From NCBI GenBank assembly GCA_030522415.1, contig CM060109.1:6164655-6228654 (forward strand): a DNA stretch of 64,000 nucleotides. Direction: 5' to 3'. The stretch comes from Channallabes apus. Its lineage: Eukaryota > Chordata > Actinopteri > Siluriformes > Clariidae. A program made the translations under genes and the position numbers. Below are positions 11,195-22,795 of the stretch, one piece after another; position 1 is the stretch's first letter; each line of letters starts with the position of its first letter. Below the pieces are notes generated by a model, which was given only the letters and a program-made list of their open reading frames with translations, ran no database searches and was not told the origin of the DNA.

Positions 11195-11715
11195 GTGTGA
11201 TTAAACTCACAGGACTGGGACTAAACAGCTGGATGTCCATAAGAAAACCACTTATTTAGTGAGACTCATCAGAAAAAAGCGGTTTCAGTTTGAGAGCTAT
11301 CGAGGATAAAAACTGGACTTTAGAGTGATGGAAAAGGTCATGTGACCTGATGAGTCCAGATTGAGTCTATTCCAGAGTGATGGGCGTGTCAGGGTAAGAA
11401 GGGAAGCGCATGTAGCGATGTTGATCATGCATAGGGTCCACTGTACAAGTCTCTGGAGACAGGGTTATGATCTGGGCTTGACCAGTCGCTCAGGTCGAGA
11501 CTCAGCAACGTTATGTGAAGATGAAAAAAATGAAGTCAGCTGATGACCTGAATGTACTGAATCACCAGGTTATCACATCTATGGAGTTATATTCCAGAAC
11601 TCAAACAGGAAATGAGTGGTTCTGGGAGCATGAGGAATCATTTATCACATGAACCAGATCGTAATCCTATTGAAAGTCTTCGTGAAAGAGTGGTTCAGCT
11701 TTCTGGTTTAGGCAA
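11195..11715 (+). pseudogene. Tc1-type transposase relic
   Basis: The segment contains 'gacctgatgagtccagattg' (W/D-E-S catalytic region), then 'tgggcgtgtcagggtaagaa', and 'gtccactgtacaagtctctg'. These match a fish Tc1 transposase family in order. A further piece is 'cctattgaaagtcttcgtga', the degraded third catalytic motif. No frame stays open. The same family occurs reversed at 14866-15125. Confidence 0.6.
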
Positions 11716-12089
11716 AGAGTCAGCTAAGCAGATTTAAATTCAGATATTTATTCACTTTTGGTTAGTGACTTGGTGAAACAGGAAAACGTGAATTCTTGCT
11801 TACTAACACACACACACACACAGCGAGGGACACAGCCGCAAGGTGTTGTCTTGCCTCTGGCTGTTTAGTGTTTTCAGGCTGAACTCCTGTCCATACCGTC
11901 CTGCGCCACTTATGCTGAGGGGAATTTGGCACATTGAGTTCGACAACACTGTCAAAGTGTCTCACTACTAGTTGTTTAAGTCCTGTTCTGACTGCAGGGT
12001 AGATGCAGACTCGGGGTAATGCAGAGGCACGATTACTGCATGTGAAAAGAAAGTGTGTGTACTGTATGTGTGTGTGTGTGTGTGTGGTT

Positions 12090-12470
12090 TTCCCCCTGCA
12101 GTTTGAAAGTCAAGCGAATGCTCTTTGAATATTTGATATTCTGTATGCAGCGAGAACCTTTAATTATACTTTAATCAGTTTCCGGGCTTTTTCTCCTCAG
12201 TGTCATCCCGCGGCGTCCTCGGGGATCTGCGTGCTGGGAGAGACACTAGCGGAGGTCATCATTAAGTAGTCACACAAGACTGAGCTTTTGATTGAATTTA
12301 GCTGGCAAAGTCGAACGCTGAAATATGATAAGGCAAAGATTACAGCGTGGGATACTTCTACAAGGAGGGTTCGAGAACATTAATAGGCGATTGAAGGGAA
12401 GGAATTCAAAAGGCATTGTTTTCTGCTAACGACCGCCGCAGAATGACCGAAACGGATTGTGCTGGTCCAT
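12090..12470. other. non-repetitive block, candidate conserved non-coding element
   Basis: Dense, unique-looking sequence with TTTAATTATACTTTAATCAG and GATAAGG-type motifs and no repeat. It lies between Tc1 relics, so its survival as unique sequence stands out. A cross-species alignment would decide. Confidence 0.22.
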
Positions 12471-12734
12471 GTTGTGTTTGCGTGTAACCTCAGGCTTCAT
12501 CTGGAAAGTGACAAACCTCAAATTCATAACTGTGGGCTTAGTAATCAAGTTAGAGTCCAATGAATGATTTAAAATGTTCCATGTTTATGATCATTAAATA
12601 CTGAACATCTTTCACTGACTTGTGACACTTCGGTTTAAGTTCTTCTTTCCTCCTGTACATTACCCACAATGCCTTTCCGTTTTAGATTCATACACAGTTT
12701 GATATTCAGTGAAGAGCTTAAAGTAAAATAGAGG

Positions 12735-12835
12735 TGCAGTAGCGGCTCTGTGGTTAAAGCAATGATCAGACAGAATATTAGGGGTTCAAGTTCACGTCTC
12801 ATTGACTCAGGGCCACGAGCTTCAACTCTGAGTCT
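12735..12835 (+). mobile_element. tRNA-like SINE relic
   Basis: A head 'cggctctgtggttaaagcaa' and box-B-like 'ggggttcaagttcac' mark a decayed SINE head. The tail is not recognisable. Confidence 0.45.
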
Positions 12836-12944
12836 GGTATCTTTGCTAATTTTGGATATTTCATTAACAAGTTGTTAAAATGTTGCTGGAAATCAATGAG
12901 TAAGAAACATAAGTCTTTCCTATAAAAGTCATTTCAACACCATG

Positions 12945-13090
12945 CTTCATGTTTTAAGTTTTATTGTCATATTCATGTTCCCCACGTACAATGAAATTCT
13001 TTTTTTCTTGTCATCCCCCAATGAATATCACAAAAAACAATAACCTAAAACTTCAATAATAAAATAGAATTAAATCATTAAAAAAGTATA
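12945..13090. repeat. retroposon 3' tail-type repeat
   Basis: 'gttttattgtcatattcatg' and 'gtacaatgaaattctt' form a phrase common at ends of fish retroposons. It abuts the tRNA-headed repeat at 13100. Confidence 0.4.
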
Positions 13091-13099
13091 TACATTCAT

Positions 13100-13463
13100 T
13101 AATTCATTCATTTTCTATACCGCTTTATCCTGTATTCAGGGTCACGGGGGACCTGGAGCCTATCCCAGGAGACTTCGGGCACTAGGCGGGGTACACCCTG
13201 GACAGGGTGCCAATCCATCGCAGGGCACACACACACACACACACACTCACACACTACGGGCAATTTTAGCAACGCCGATTAGCCTAACCTGCATATCTTT
13301 GGACTGTGGGAGGAAACCGGAGTACCCGGAGGAAACCCACCAAGCACGGGGAGAACATGCAAACTCCATGCACACACAGACGGGAATCGAGCCTGGCCGG
13401 GGAATCGAACCCAGACCCTGGAGGTGCAAGACGACAGTGCTAACCACTACACCACCGCGCCGG
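13100..13463 (-). repeat. tRNA-headed interspersed repeat, copy 2
   Basis: Reverse-oriented and nearly complete copy of the 5937-6237 family. It runs from 'ccgctttatcctgtattcag' to 'gtgctaaccactacaccacc' and includes an internal (CA)n stretch at 13228-13247. Confidence 0.8.
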
Positions 13464-13784
13464 CCAAAGTATATACATTATATATATAATATAAAATGGA
13501 ATAGATAAAAAAGTTAATTATAATGAACTTAGAATTAAAATTCTAATATGACAATATAAAAAAGAATATCTAAATATATACTGTAAACAGTTCACATAGT
13601 GTGCAAATTCCACAAAGTGTGGAAAAAGTTATTTTAAAATGTAATTGTAACTGCAGTTGTAACTGTTTGTAAAAGTAATTGTGAAACGTAATTGTAACTG
13701 TTCTACAGTAACAATGTGGCATCACATGATCAGCCAACTGCCTTTTATGGAATTTCACCTTACAATCACATCCCAAATATTTCA

Positions 13785-14062
13785 TCTCTCTCATCTCATC
13801 CTCTATACCACTTTATCCTGTATTCAGTCATAGGGGGCCTGGAGACACAACTCCTGTCCCAGGAGACACACACTACGCCAATTTGGGAACGGCAATTACC
13901 CTAATCTGCATGTCTTTGGGAGGAAACCGGATTACCCGGAGGAAACCCACCAAGCACGGGGAGAACATGCACACAGAGACTGGACTCGACCTGGCCGGGA
14001 ACCGAATCCAGATCCTGGAGGTGCAAGGCGACAGTGCGAACCACTACAGCACCGAGCCACCT
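13785..14062 (-). repeat. tRNA-headed interspersed repeat, copy 3
   Basis: Second reverse copy within 700 bp, with 'ccactttatcctgtattcag' at the left and 'cgaaccactacagcaccgag' at the right. An internal deletion shortens the middle relative to copy 2. Confidence 0.78.
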
Positions 14063-14865
14063 CCAAATATTTCAATGACTGCAATCTGATTTGTATAATG
14101 TGGTCGATTTGTACACCAGATTAAAAACGATACTCACTCTGTTCAGTTCCACTGTTGTGTTTAGGTTTGCCTGAGTGATGTAACACAACAGGAGTCTCAT
14201 TAGAATATTAGACCAGGACAGTTCTCAGGTCAGTCTGATTAAATATTTTCACATCATTACCTTCTTTCCATCTTCTCCATTTAAACTTTTTCCATTGAAA
14301 GTTTGGTTTCATTCAAACATTTCAGTACATTTACACGGTGTTTCCAAGGATTTCAACAATTAAACACAAACATCTATCTACACGAGCCCAAAATCAAAAG
14401 CAGGACGCTAGAAAGAATTCCATAACCCAAGAAACCTAGTCATGTAAAAGAATGGATGCTGCATAATGGCACAGAAATGCTTTTTGTGTAAAACTCACAA
14501 AGTGCCTTAGACTGACTCTAATTAGAGTGAAGGAAATATGTGCCTTTAATACTATCTCAGATTCTCTAAAAGTTAAATATTTTGATCGCATCATATTTGC
14601 CATTCCTTGTGTCTAGGTTTCCGAACACAGCAGGGTAATAATACTGTCTGGTCTGGAGAGTGAGCTGGTGTTGCCTGTGGTTTAAAAAAAAAAAAAAAGC
14701 TTATATAAAGGGTTGTTGAATCATCTTTGTTGAATTTCTAACAATAGGCTGCTAAGACGGTTAGGCGTAAAGTAATGAAGCATCATATGTGAAGTGCCGA
14801 CATGGGTTATACACAGCCGCTTGATAATGATATAATGCAATATGATGCAAAACCATTAGAGGCAA

Positions 14866-15125
14866 AAACAAAGGATTGTGTCTCTACAGTATGAAGTAGC
14901 ATTCGTTTGTCTGCCTTTAGTTTTCATACCTACACAATGTGGTGAACAATATTTCACAACCTGAGTCCTGGAATAGGTCCGCGCCATCAGAGAAGAAAAA
15001 TAAACTTCATATACGTATGTGATAACCTGGTGATTCAGGACATACAGATCATGACACTGTCTCCAGGTGCTTGTACAGTGGACACTATGCATGATACCCT
15101 AATGCAACCATCGCTCTAGAATAGG
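14866..15125 (-). pseudogene. Tc1-type transposase relic
   Basis: On the - strand the block 'gtccactgtacaagcacctg' followed by 'gacagtgtcatgatctg' matches the relic at 11195-11715. Only a central part remains. 14065-14865 shows no feature apart from AT-rich sequence. Confidence 0.5.
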
Positions 15126-15566
15126 GCTTGGCATATCCGAGTCAGGGTTGCAGGGGATCTGAGAAATCTGAGGTCTAACCTGGGAACACTGGACTTGAGG
15201 AGGTCCCGACTCTTGATAGGACACTTGTTTATCACAGGCCACCATGCACATGCTTGTTCCTGCACCAGTCCATATTGCTAGGTGGGAAGAAACCAGTGGA
15301 CCTGAAGGAAACTACAAACCGGATTCCAAAAAAGTTGGGATACTAAACAAATTGTGAATAAAAACTGAATGCAATGATGTGGAGATGGAAAATGTCAATA
15401 TTTTATTCAGAATAGAACATAGATGACAGATCAAAAGTTTAATCTGAGAAAATTTATAATTTTAAAGGAAAAATATGTTGATTCCAAATTTCACGGTGTC
15501 AACAAATCCCAAAAAAGTTGGGACAAGTTGCAATAAGAGTCTGGAAAAAGTAAATTTGAGCATAAC

Positions 15567-15610
15567 GAACACAATCCACCGTGCCATCCGCCGTTGCCAG
15601 CTGAAACTCT
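15567..15610 (+). repeat. 44-bp duplicate of transposase coding segment
   Basis: Bases 15567-15610 are identical to 16017-16060, a piece of the transposase gene encoding N-T-I-H-R-A-I-R-R-C-Q-L-K-L. The extra copy lies in the leader between the left inverted repeat and the transposase start, followed by a few bases of filler. Confidence 0.9.
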
Positions 15611-15714
15611 GGAAACTCCAGCTGGAAGACCAATTAACAGTAATTAGGTTAATTGGCAACATGATTGGGTATAAAAAGAGCTTCTCAGAGTGGCAGTGTC
15701 TCTCAGAAGCCAAG

Positions 15715-16737
15715 ATGGGTAGAGGATCACCAATTCCCACAATGTTGCGCAGAAAGATAGTGGAGCAATATCAGAAAGGTGTTACCCAGCGAAAAATTGC
15801 AAAGACTTTGCAGTTATCATCATCAACTGTGCATAATATCATCCGAAGATTCAGAGAATCTGGAACAATCTCTGTGCGTAAGGGTCAAGGGCGTAAAACC
15901 ATACTGGATGCCCGTGATCTCCGGGCCCTTAAACGACACTGCACCACAAACAGGAATGCTACTGTAAAGGAAATCACAGAATGGGCTCAGGAATACTTCC
16001 AGAAACCATCGTCAGTGAACACAATCCACCGTGCCATCCGCCGTTGCCAGCTGAAACTCTACAGTGCAAAGAAGAAGCCATTTCTAAGCAAGATCCACAA
16101 GCACAGGCGTTTTCATTGGGCCAGGGATCATTTAAAATGGAGTGTGGCAAAATGGAAGACTGTTCTGTGGTCAGACGAGTCACGATTCGAAGTTCTTGTT
16201 GGAAATGTGGGACGCCATGTCATCCGGACCAAAGAGGACAAGGACAACCCAAGTTGTTATCAACGCTCAGTTCAGAAGCCTGCATCTCTGATGGTATGGG
16301 GTTGCATGAGTGCGTGTGGCATGGGCAGCTTACATGTCTGGAAAGGCACCATCAATGCAGAAAAATATATTCAGGTTCTAGAACAACATATGCTCCCATC
16401 CAGACGTCATCTCTTTCAGGGAAGATCCTGCATTTTTCAACAAGATAATGCCAGACCACATTCTGCATCAATCACAACATCATGGCTGCGTAGGAGAAGG
16501 ATCCGGGTACTGAAATGGCCAGTCTGCAGTCCAGATCTTTCCCCTATAGAGAACATTTGGCGCATCATAAAGAGGAAGGTGCGACAAAGAAGGCCCAAGA
16601 CGATTGAACAGTTAGAGGCCTGTATTAGACAAGAATGGGAGAGCATTCCTATTTCTAAACTTGAGAAACTGGTCTCCTCGGTCCCCAGACGTCTGTTGAG
16701 TGTTGTAAGAAGAAGGGGAGATGCCACACAGTGGTGA
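15715..16737 (+). CDS. intact Tc1-type transposase, 340 aa
   Basis: Cut-and-paste DNA transposase acting on the flanking inverted repeats. I chose the ATG at 15715 because M-G-R-G-S-P-I-P begins the family's N-terminal paired-like helix-turn-helix region; the frame is open further upstream to 15475, but that part is inverted-repeat and leader sequence. A short basic linker (K-G-Q-G-R-K-T) follows the first HTH. Catalytic residues are D154 (L-W-S-D-E-S-R-F), D244 (F-Q-Q-D-N-A-R-P-H) and E279 (S-P-I-E-N-I-W), with 34 residues between the last two, i.e. DD34E. The protein ends R-R-R-G-D-A-T-Q-W. Length matches the family norm and no lesion is visible. Activity cannot be inferred from intactness alone. 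Confidence 0.93.
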   Translation: MGRGSPIPTMLRRKIVEQYQKGVTQRKIAKTLQLSSSTVHNIIRRFRESGTISVRKGQGRKTILDARDLRALKRHCTTNRNATVKEITEWAQEYFQKPSSVNTIHRAIRRCQLKLYSAKKKPFLSKIHKHRRFHWARDHLKWSVAKWKTVLWSDESRFEVLVGNVGRHVIRTKEDKDNPSCYQRSVQKPASLMVWGCMSACGMGSLHVWKGTINAEKYIQVLEQHMLPSRRHLFQGRSCIFQQDNARPHSASITTSWLRRRRIRVLKWPVCSPDLSPIENIWRIIKRKVRQRRPKTIEQLEACIRQEWESIPISKLEKLVSSVPRRLLSVVRRRGDATQW

Positions 16738-16959
16738 AAATGGCCTTGTCCCAACTTTTTTGGGATTTGTTGACACCGTGACATTTTGATTCACCATATT
16801 TTTCCCTTAAAATGATACATTTTCTCAGTTTAAACTTTTGTTCCGTGATTTATGTTCTATTCTGAATAAAATATTGACATTTGCCATCTCCACATCATTG
16901 CATTCAGTTTTTATTCACAGTTTGTTTAGTGTCCCAACTTTTTTGGAATCCGGTTTGTA

Positions 16960-18502
16960 GTATCATAGTCGTGATATCATGCACAACACATCCAGTACAG
17001 ATTCATAAGAATGGAAAAATTCTCCATTCTGTTGTGTTAGAGTTGGAATTCCACTCTTTGAATGAGAAGCAGCAATTCAGCACCACTGGATAAGTACAGT
17101 GAGACCACTGACCCGCCTCACTGCTCCCAGAAGCTCACAGACAACTGCGATGTAGGATGTTAGATTTCCATCCAGCTGCATTTTTGATCGTGATCCTTCA
17201 CAGTTGGATCAATAGATTACGCCAAATCTCTATTGTTATGTGTTATGGAGTAGATGCTTACTGTAAGAACGTTGTCCCTTCACCATGATCTCTACTAAAG
17301 CATTGTGCAGAATCAGCTACAAAAGCCTAGACAAGCTGACACAGCTAATGCTAGGGCTGGACCTTCAATGAAATCTGTCCGATAAAGCCACAAGCCTTCA
17401 GGATCCCCAGGGAAACAGACGCAATGCCACTAGACATTTATTACAATTTCCGCTGAATTGGCGAATAGGTTGCTGAGAGTCCCTAAACTCTCTGTCTGTC
17501 ATCTCTAACCATCCGCTGGCGTACTACACTGCCCATTTATGGACTTTTTCAATCAAGAAAACGCATATTCAATAAGGGTGGGGTGTCTTTCATGTGTTAT
17601 TTTGGTTTTGCTGCTGTCTTCTGATCTGCTGCTGCAATTTTGATACGTTAATGTTCCAGCAAATCTACAGTAGGTTGCGATTGTGGCTTATAAACAGCAG
17701 CAGAAAAACGCAGATGGAGGGACGGACGGATCAGAATTGATCCCCGCTGTCAGAGTGAAGGCTGATATAATGCTGCATGAGTAGAGAGATGACCCGGTGA
17801 ACCGACCCAAAATGGCCTGAGAATGAGCAATAAAGGCACAGAGGGTGAAGGATAGTGATGATGAGAGAAACCCAGACAGAAACGCCAAATACACGTTGAG
17901 TCTGTGTGTGTGTTACTGTATGTATCTTAACGACAGAGAGGAGTGTGTGTGAGTTTTTTGTGTTCCAGAATTGCTATTCAGTCTTCAGCATTCCGCCTCG
18001 GGGAAGAAGGAGCCAGCTGTAGTGCATGGCCACGTGCTGCCGATTACCAGATAAATATTATACTTGCACCTGTACGATTCACATCGCTCATTAGGATATT
18101 GTGGCACGCTGAATTATTTTAAACACTTTTAGGACACACATTTTAATATGCTGTTCTGAGAAAATAATCAGGGATCAGATGGTGTTATGGGACCCTCCTT
18201 AACCCTCCTTATAGTTCAAACTAATGTTATCTGGAAATCGTTCTTTAATCGTTCTTTCACCAGATCCTCTCTCTTCTTTAACTTAGGAATATCAATAACA
18301 TGTGGCTTTTCATGTTAAAGAGGAGCTATAAGGCTGCAAAAAACTTCTTCTTTCGAGTTTTTGACCAGCTGGTGCAACATCACCACCTACTGGACTGGAG
18401 TATACTGCCTTTGTACGAGACGTGACATTTAATCAGTTAACAACACAAGTTACACAATGTTTCAGCATTTATTTGATACTTTTAGTAGTATTTTTAGTAG
18501 TA
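16960..18502. other. no recognisable gene or repeat
   Basis: About 1.5 kb of mixed AT-rich sequence. A short block near 18360-18400 ('caccacctactggactggag') resembles a fish repeat phrase. Nothing else is supported. Confidence 0.5.
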
Positions 18503-18510
18503 GTTGTAAT

Positions 18511-20140
18511 CAGTGTTGGGGGACGTTATTTTTTAAAGTAACACTCTAATTACATTACACAATTACTGTCTTTAAAAAGTAATCAGTTACATTACAGCGT
18601 TACTTTCTGATAAAAGTAACTAGTTCGAGTACTTTTCCATTGCAGAAAATGAAAACTCCTGTGTGATTCCTCATGCATGTTGTTTTAGTCAAGACCTTTA
18701 TAATTATTCTACCGTCATCACTCAGCCAAGTTTGGCCCCTAATCTGTTAACTACTAATACCCCTATCTCACCTACTAATACCCCTATCTCACCCACTAAT
18801 ACCCCAATCTCACCTACTAATACCCCTATCTCACCTACTAATACCCCTCGCTCACCTACTAATACCCCTATCTCACCTACTAATACCCCTATCTCACCTA
18901 CTAATACCCCTATCTCACCTACTAATACCCCTCGCTCACCTACTAATACCTCTCTCTCACCTACTAATACCCCTATCTCACCCACTAATACCCCAATCTC
19001 ACCTACTAATACCCCTCGCTCACCTACTAATACCCCTATCTCACCTACTAATACCCCTATCTCACCTACTAATACCTTTATCTCACCTACTAATACCTTT
19101 ATCTCACCTACTAATACCCCTCTCTCACCTACTAATACCCCTATCTCACCTACTAATACCCCTCTCTCACCTACTAATACCCCTCTCTCACCTACTAATA
19201 CCCCTATCTCACCCACTAATACCCCAATCTCACCTACTAATACCCCTCGCTCACCTACTAATACCCCTATCTCACCTACTAATACCCCTATCTCACCTAC
19301 TAATACCTTTATCTCACCTACTAATACCTTTATCTCACCTACTAATACCCCTATCTCACCTACTAATACCGCTCTCTCACCTACTAATACCCCTATCTCA
19401 CCTACTAATACCCCTATCTCGCCTACTAATTCCCCTCTCTTACCCACTAATACCCCAATCTCACCTACTAATACCCCTCTCTCACCTACTAATACCCCTA
19501 TCTCACCTACTAATACCCCTATCTCGCCTACTAATTCCCCTCTCTTACCCACTAATACCCCAATCTCACCTACTAATACCCCAATCTCACCTACTAATAC
19601 CCCTCTCTCACCTACTAATACCCCTATCTCACCTACTAATACCCCTATCTCACCTACTAATACCCCTATCTCGCCTACTAATTCCCCTCTCTTACCCACT
19701 AATACCCCAATCTCACCTACTAATACCCCAATCTCACCTACTAATACCCCTATCTCACCTACTAATACCCCTATCTCACCCACTAATACCCCAATCTCAC
19801 CTACTGATACCCCTCTCTCACCTACGTGGTTTCGCGCAGTGGCTGTAAGTACGGTTCATCATGATTCACCGCCAGTTTTGTCGCTGTGATTTTGTTTCCA
19901 TCTTTCCGCGCGTCGGTCCTCACATAGTCAAACCTTATAGGTGAGATAGAGGTATAACAGCAGGAATAACAGAGGGGGTCAGGTTATCGGGGGCGGGGCA
20001 TGTAGGACGACTTTCATACACACACTAAGGGACTGGGAATGACTGCTGTCTGGCTCACGGATTACATAAATTGTCTCAATAACGGATTGAGTAATCCAAG
20101 CACTCTAACGTTACATTGTAACGCGTTACACCCAACACTG
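18511..20140. mobile_element. non-autonomous hAT-type element carrying a minisatellite
   Basis: The ends are CAGTGTTGGG and CCCAACACTG, followed inward by 'aaagtaac' / 'gttaca'-rich subterminal sequence. An identical 8-bp direct repeat GTTGTAAT flanks it (18503-18510 and 20141-20148). An 8-bp duplication with CAGTG ends is the hAT-superfamily signature. No transposase is present. About two-thirds of the 1,630 bp is a 21-bp tandem array. It must have been mobilised by an enzyme encoded elsewhere. Confidence 0.88.
18755..19826. repeat. 21-bp minisatellite, about 51 copies
   Basis: The unit is 'actaatacccctatctcacc' plus one base. All units keep the 21-bp length, so frames stay open on both strands (N-T-P-I-S-P-T on +). 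Variant units (R, L, F or S forms) recur in order: the series I-I-R-I-I-F-F appears at units 11-17 and again at 22-28, which shows a 231-bp block duplication. Frame opening is a by-product of the period, so I do not call a gene. Confidence 0.95.
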
Positions 20141-20148
20141 GTTGTAAT

Positions 20149-22263
20149 ACAGACTGTAAGAAATAAATATAGCTGCTTGAGACAAATAAAACGTTAAACA
20201 TTAGTGTGCTGTAGTAGAAAATGAGAATGGCCAAAAATCGAATCGGATCGACAGTCTACCCACGATTCACAGCTCTATTCTGAACAAAGGAAACCAGTGA
20301 GCATTGACGTAAAGTGTAATATTATGCCTACTCAATCCACTAGATGGCGATGTGGATTTGGTTTATTCTCTAGCAGGAAGGAAATCAGTTTCTGGCTACA
20401 ATTGATTTATTTGCTACGTTGACTTCTTGTCCTCAGTTCTTCTTTCCTTTGGTGTTTTGTCACACTTTCAGGATTTTGTAAATTGTTGTGGATTTTGGAA
20501 AGTAGAGTAGAGTTCTAAACGCTTTAGCCATGAGGATTTCCAGTGAAGAAACATTCTCCAACACAGGTAAGAGCTGTCCTATTGCTTTTATTGGTTAATT
20601 GTGAACCTCCTGGTTGGTGTAGGTCGTTTTGCATGTGGGATTTGTTCATATTAAAGGTAGTGCAAAGAAAAAACATCTGTGCAGCTTGACAGTCTGAGAC
20701 AACATTGTGGCTGCTGTTTATTTAATGAATGTCCTTGTGCTTGTTTACACGTCCACCTGCTATTAGAGGATCCCTGAGCATGTCGCATCTATTTCCACCA
20801 ATATTACTCAGCTTTAAATGCATGTAAATAAAAGAAATGTCACGGCTGTATTGATATAAAACCTTAAACTTTGATCAGTCTGGGTGAGTAGATGTTTATT
20901 TGCTAAGTCCTAAGCACTAACGTGAGAGCTAAGCTGAGCGTAAGGACCAAAATAAATGAGTAGACAGAAAACAAAACAATTTGGCTTCTCTTGATGGTTT
21001 CTTTTGCACCCTTGTGGTACCTCAGTACAAGTGACAACCAAAGCTCATCAAGGACGATGCGACGGTCGTGGCGTGGAGACGAGACATGGCTCCGAGCTCA
21101 TGGAGGGAGAAGACAGGAGCTCTCTGAATAATGCACACCATGTGGCCCAGAGTCTGCTGCTCGCTGAAGAAAGGAAAAACTAAAGCGCTAATTGACGCTG
21201 GTTACTCCCGCTGAGACGAATGAATAATCCATGCGCAGGGCCGAGTGAGAAGTAGAGTCCTGCCATGAGACACGGTGCTGTGACTGACAGTTAAACGAAA
21301 CAGGACTCGGCCGTAATGGAAGAAGTGGCAGCTCGTGCAAGTAGCAGGTGTGTCACCACTGGCTGAAAGAAGCCTTGGGACATTACATCAATATGTCTCA
21401 CACTAGCAGGGAAGAAATAATGAGCTCTCTGTGGCTGTGAATGAAGCAAATGAGCTTGTCTGATAGTCTTAAGGTTTCTAAAAACCTCTAACTCTAAAAT
21501 TCTAACTCTAAAAATAAGCTTGTACTTAATGTACTTGTACCATAAACCAAAATCAGTGGAGGTAACTGCACCTCTGCCTTCTCAACTTTCTGGTGCCATT
21601 GACTCAAGACCTGCCCCCTTAAGGAATCAGCGCTCAAAAAACCTGCAGCCTACCTGACCTTACACCCATAGTTTGGTTGCTGCAATCTATCTGACCGTAC
21701 ATCCTCAGATCTCTTGAGACTTCCCTTTTGACCATCAGCTCTTAGAAGCCATCTACTTCTCCCTACCCTGAACTTTCGATAGCTGACCCCAATCCTTCAT
21801 TTTTCTGAAGCCTTCCCTTGGTCTCACTCTCTCATATCTGCTTGTTCCTGTACCCTCTGTAGTTCAGGAGAACTTCCACTTGGCCACACCATCCTAATTC
21901 CCGTCATTCATGCACACCGTCATTGACCATGTGCCACCAGCTCTTCCACCGGGTTCTGCCCTCTAATTGCTCTGCAGCCATCTATTAACTGTCTGGAGCC
22001 TTTCAGTTGGTGTGGTCCTTTTATGTCTCTGAAGCCCCTCGACCCTTCACCTCCAGCTCTTAGGAGCACTTTCACCTGGCCTTCTTTGTTCCACTCTCTG
22101 GAGTTATCCACTTTACTAGCCCTCTTAGCTTTTCACCTCTTCCAACATCATCACAAATTTATGAATTGCAACCAAAATACCAACCACTCTTAGAAATGAC
22201 TTTGGCCAAAGAACAGTATTGGGGCTGATTTAATGTTTTATGTTATACATATAATACAGAAAA
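20149..22263. other. intergenic, no gene; candidate conserved block at 21020-21440
   Basis: No repeat family or coding frame could be supported. 21020-21440 is complex, unique-looking sequence of balanced composition. 21560-22140 is pyrimidine-rich text with Pro/Leu-like frames on the - strand but no homology I recognise. Confidence 0.4.
20337..20350 (+). promoter_or_regulatory. CTCF-like motif
   Basis: CCACTAGATGGCGA matches the CTCF core consensus CCASYAGRKGGCRS at all but the last position. A motif match alone does not show occupancy. Confidence 0.3.
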
Positions 22264-22795
22264 TGTGTGTGGCCAAAGAAGCTACTTCTAAAGTTTATGC
22301 AACATGGAAGTGACCGATCTTGCTTCCCTAAAAATTTCAACTTCAGCCATTTTGGAGAGATGATTTTATTTGTGCTGAAAGAAAATGGTCATTTTTCAGC
22401 GTTTATACTGTCTCGCTTCAAATAATAATAATTAAAAATGACCATTATTCTTATTTGTTTGAGTATTGATACTAAAATTTGTAAGCTTTTAGTAGCATAG
22501 TAGTAGTAAGAAATTGTTGCTTAAATTTGTTTTTGAACCAATTTACAAAAAAAATCTGTAGTGTCCGTAACCATGTCAAATTCATGGTGCAGTATTTTAA
22601 CAATTTTAGAATAATACACTTTCAGGGTTTCATGTAAAATCTAAATTGGCCAAATTTCATCTGAATGACTATTGAGATCATTGAAAGATCTAAATGAAAA
22701 AAGTTACGGACAATGAAGTGTGGATCAGGAGATGATCCTATCTGAAAATTAATTTTTTCACCTAGGTGATGTCACTTATATCATGTTTTTGTCAC
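22264..22795 (+). repeat. unclassified dispersed repeat, copy 1
   Basis: Shares with 35048-35630, in the same orientation, blocks such as 'ggccaaagaagctacttcta', 'cttgcttccctaaaaatt', 'gtagtgtccgtaaccatgtc' and 'ggatcaggaga'. Only two copies are in the window. No coding frame, no terminal repeats and no family recognised. Confidence 0.75.

Larger units (their letters stand above)
15315..16957 (+). mobile_element. complete Tc1-type transposon with intact transposase
   Basis: Ends are CAAACCGGATTCCAAAAAAG and its inverse, flanked by TA at 15313-15314 and 16958-16959. The inverted repeats are about 220 bp, with a second copy of the 'cccaaaaaagttgggaca' motif at the inner edge of each, giving the IR/DR layout of several Tc1 families (two transposase sites per end). 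Between them lies an unbroken transposase frame. The element is 1,643 bp, the size expected for an autonomous Tc1 element. Confidence 0.95.

Noticed and set aside
18663..19889. 408-codon (+) and 353-codon (-) frames of a repetitive Pro/Thr/Ser or Gly/Val protein
   Set aside because: The frames exist only because the minisatellite period is 21 bp; both strands are open and no start context, splice site or unique coding part is present.
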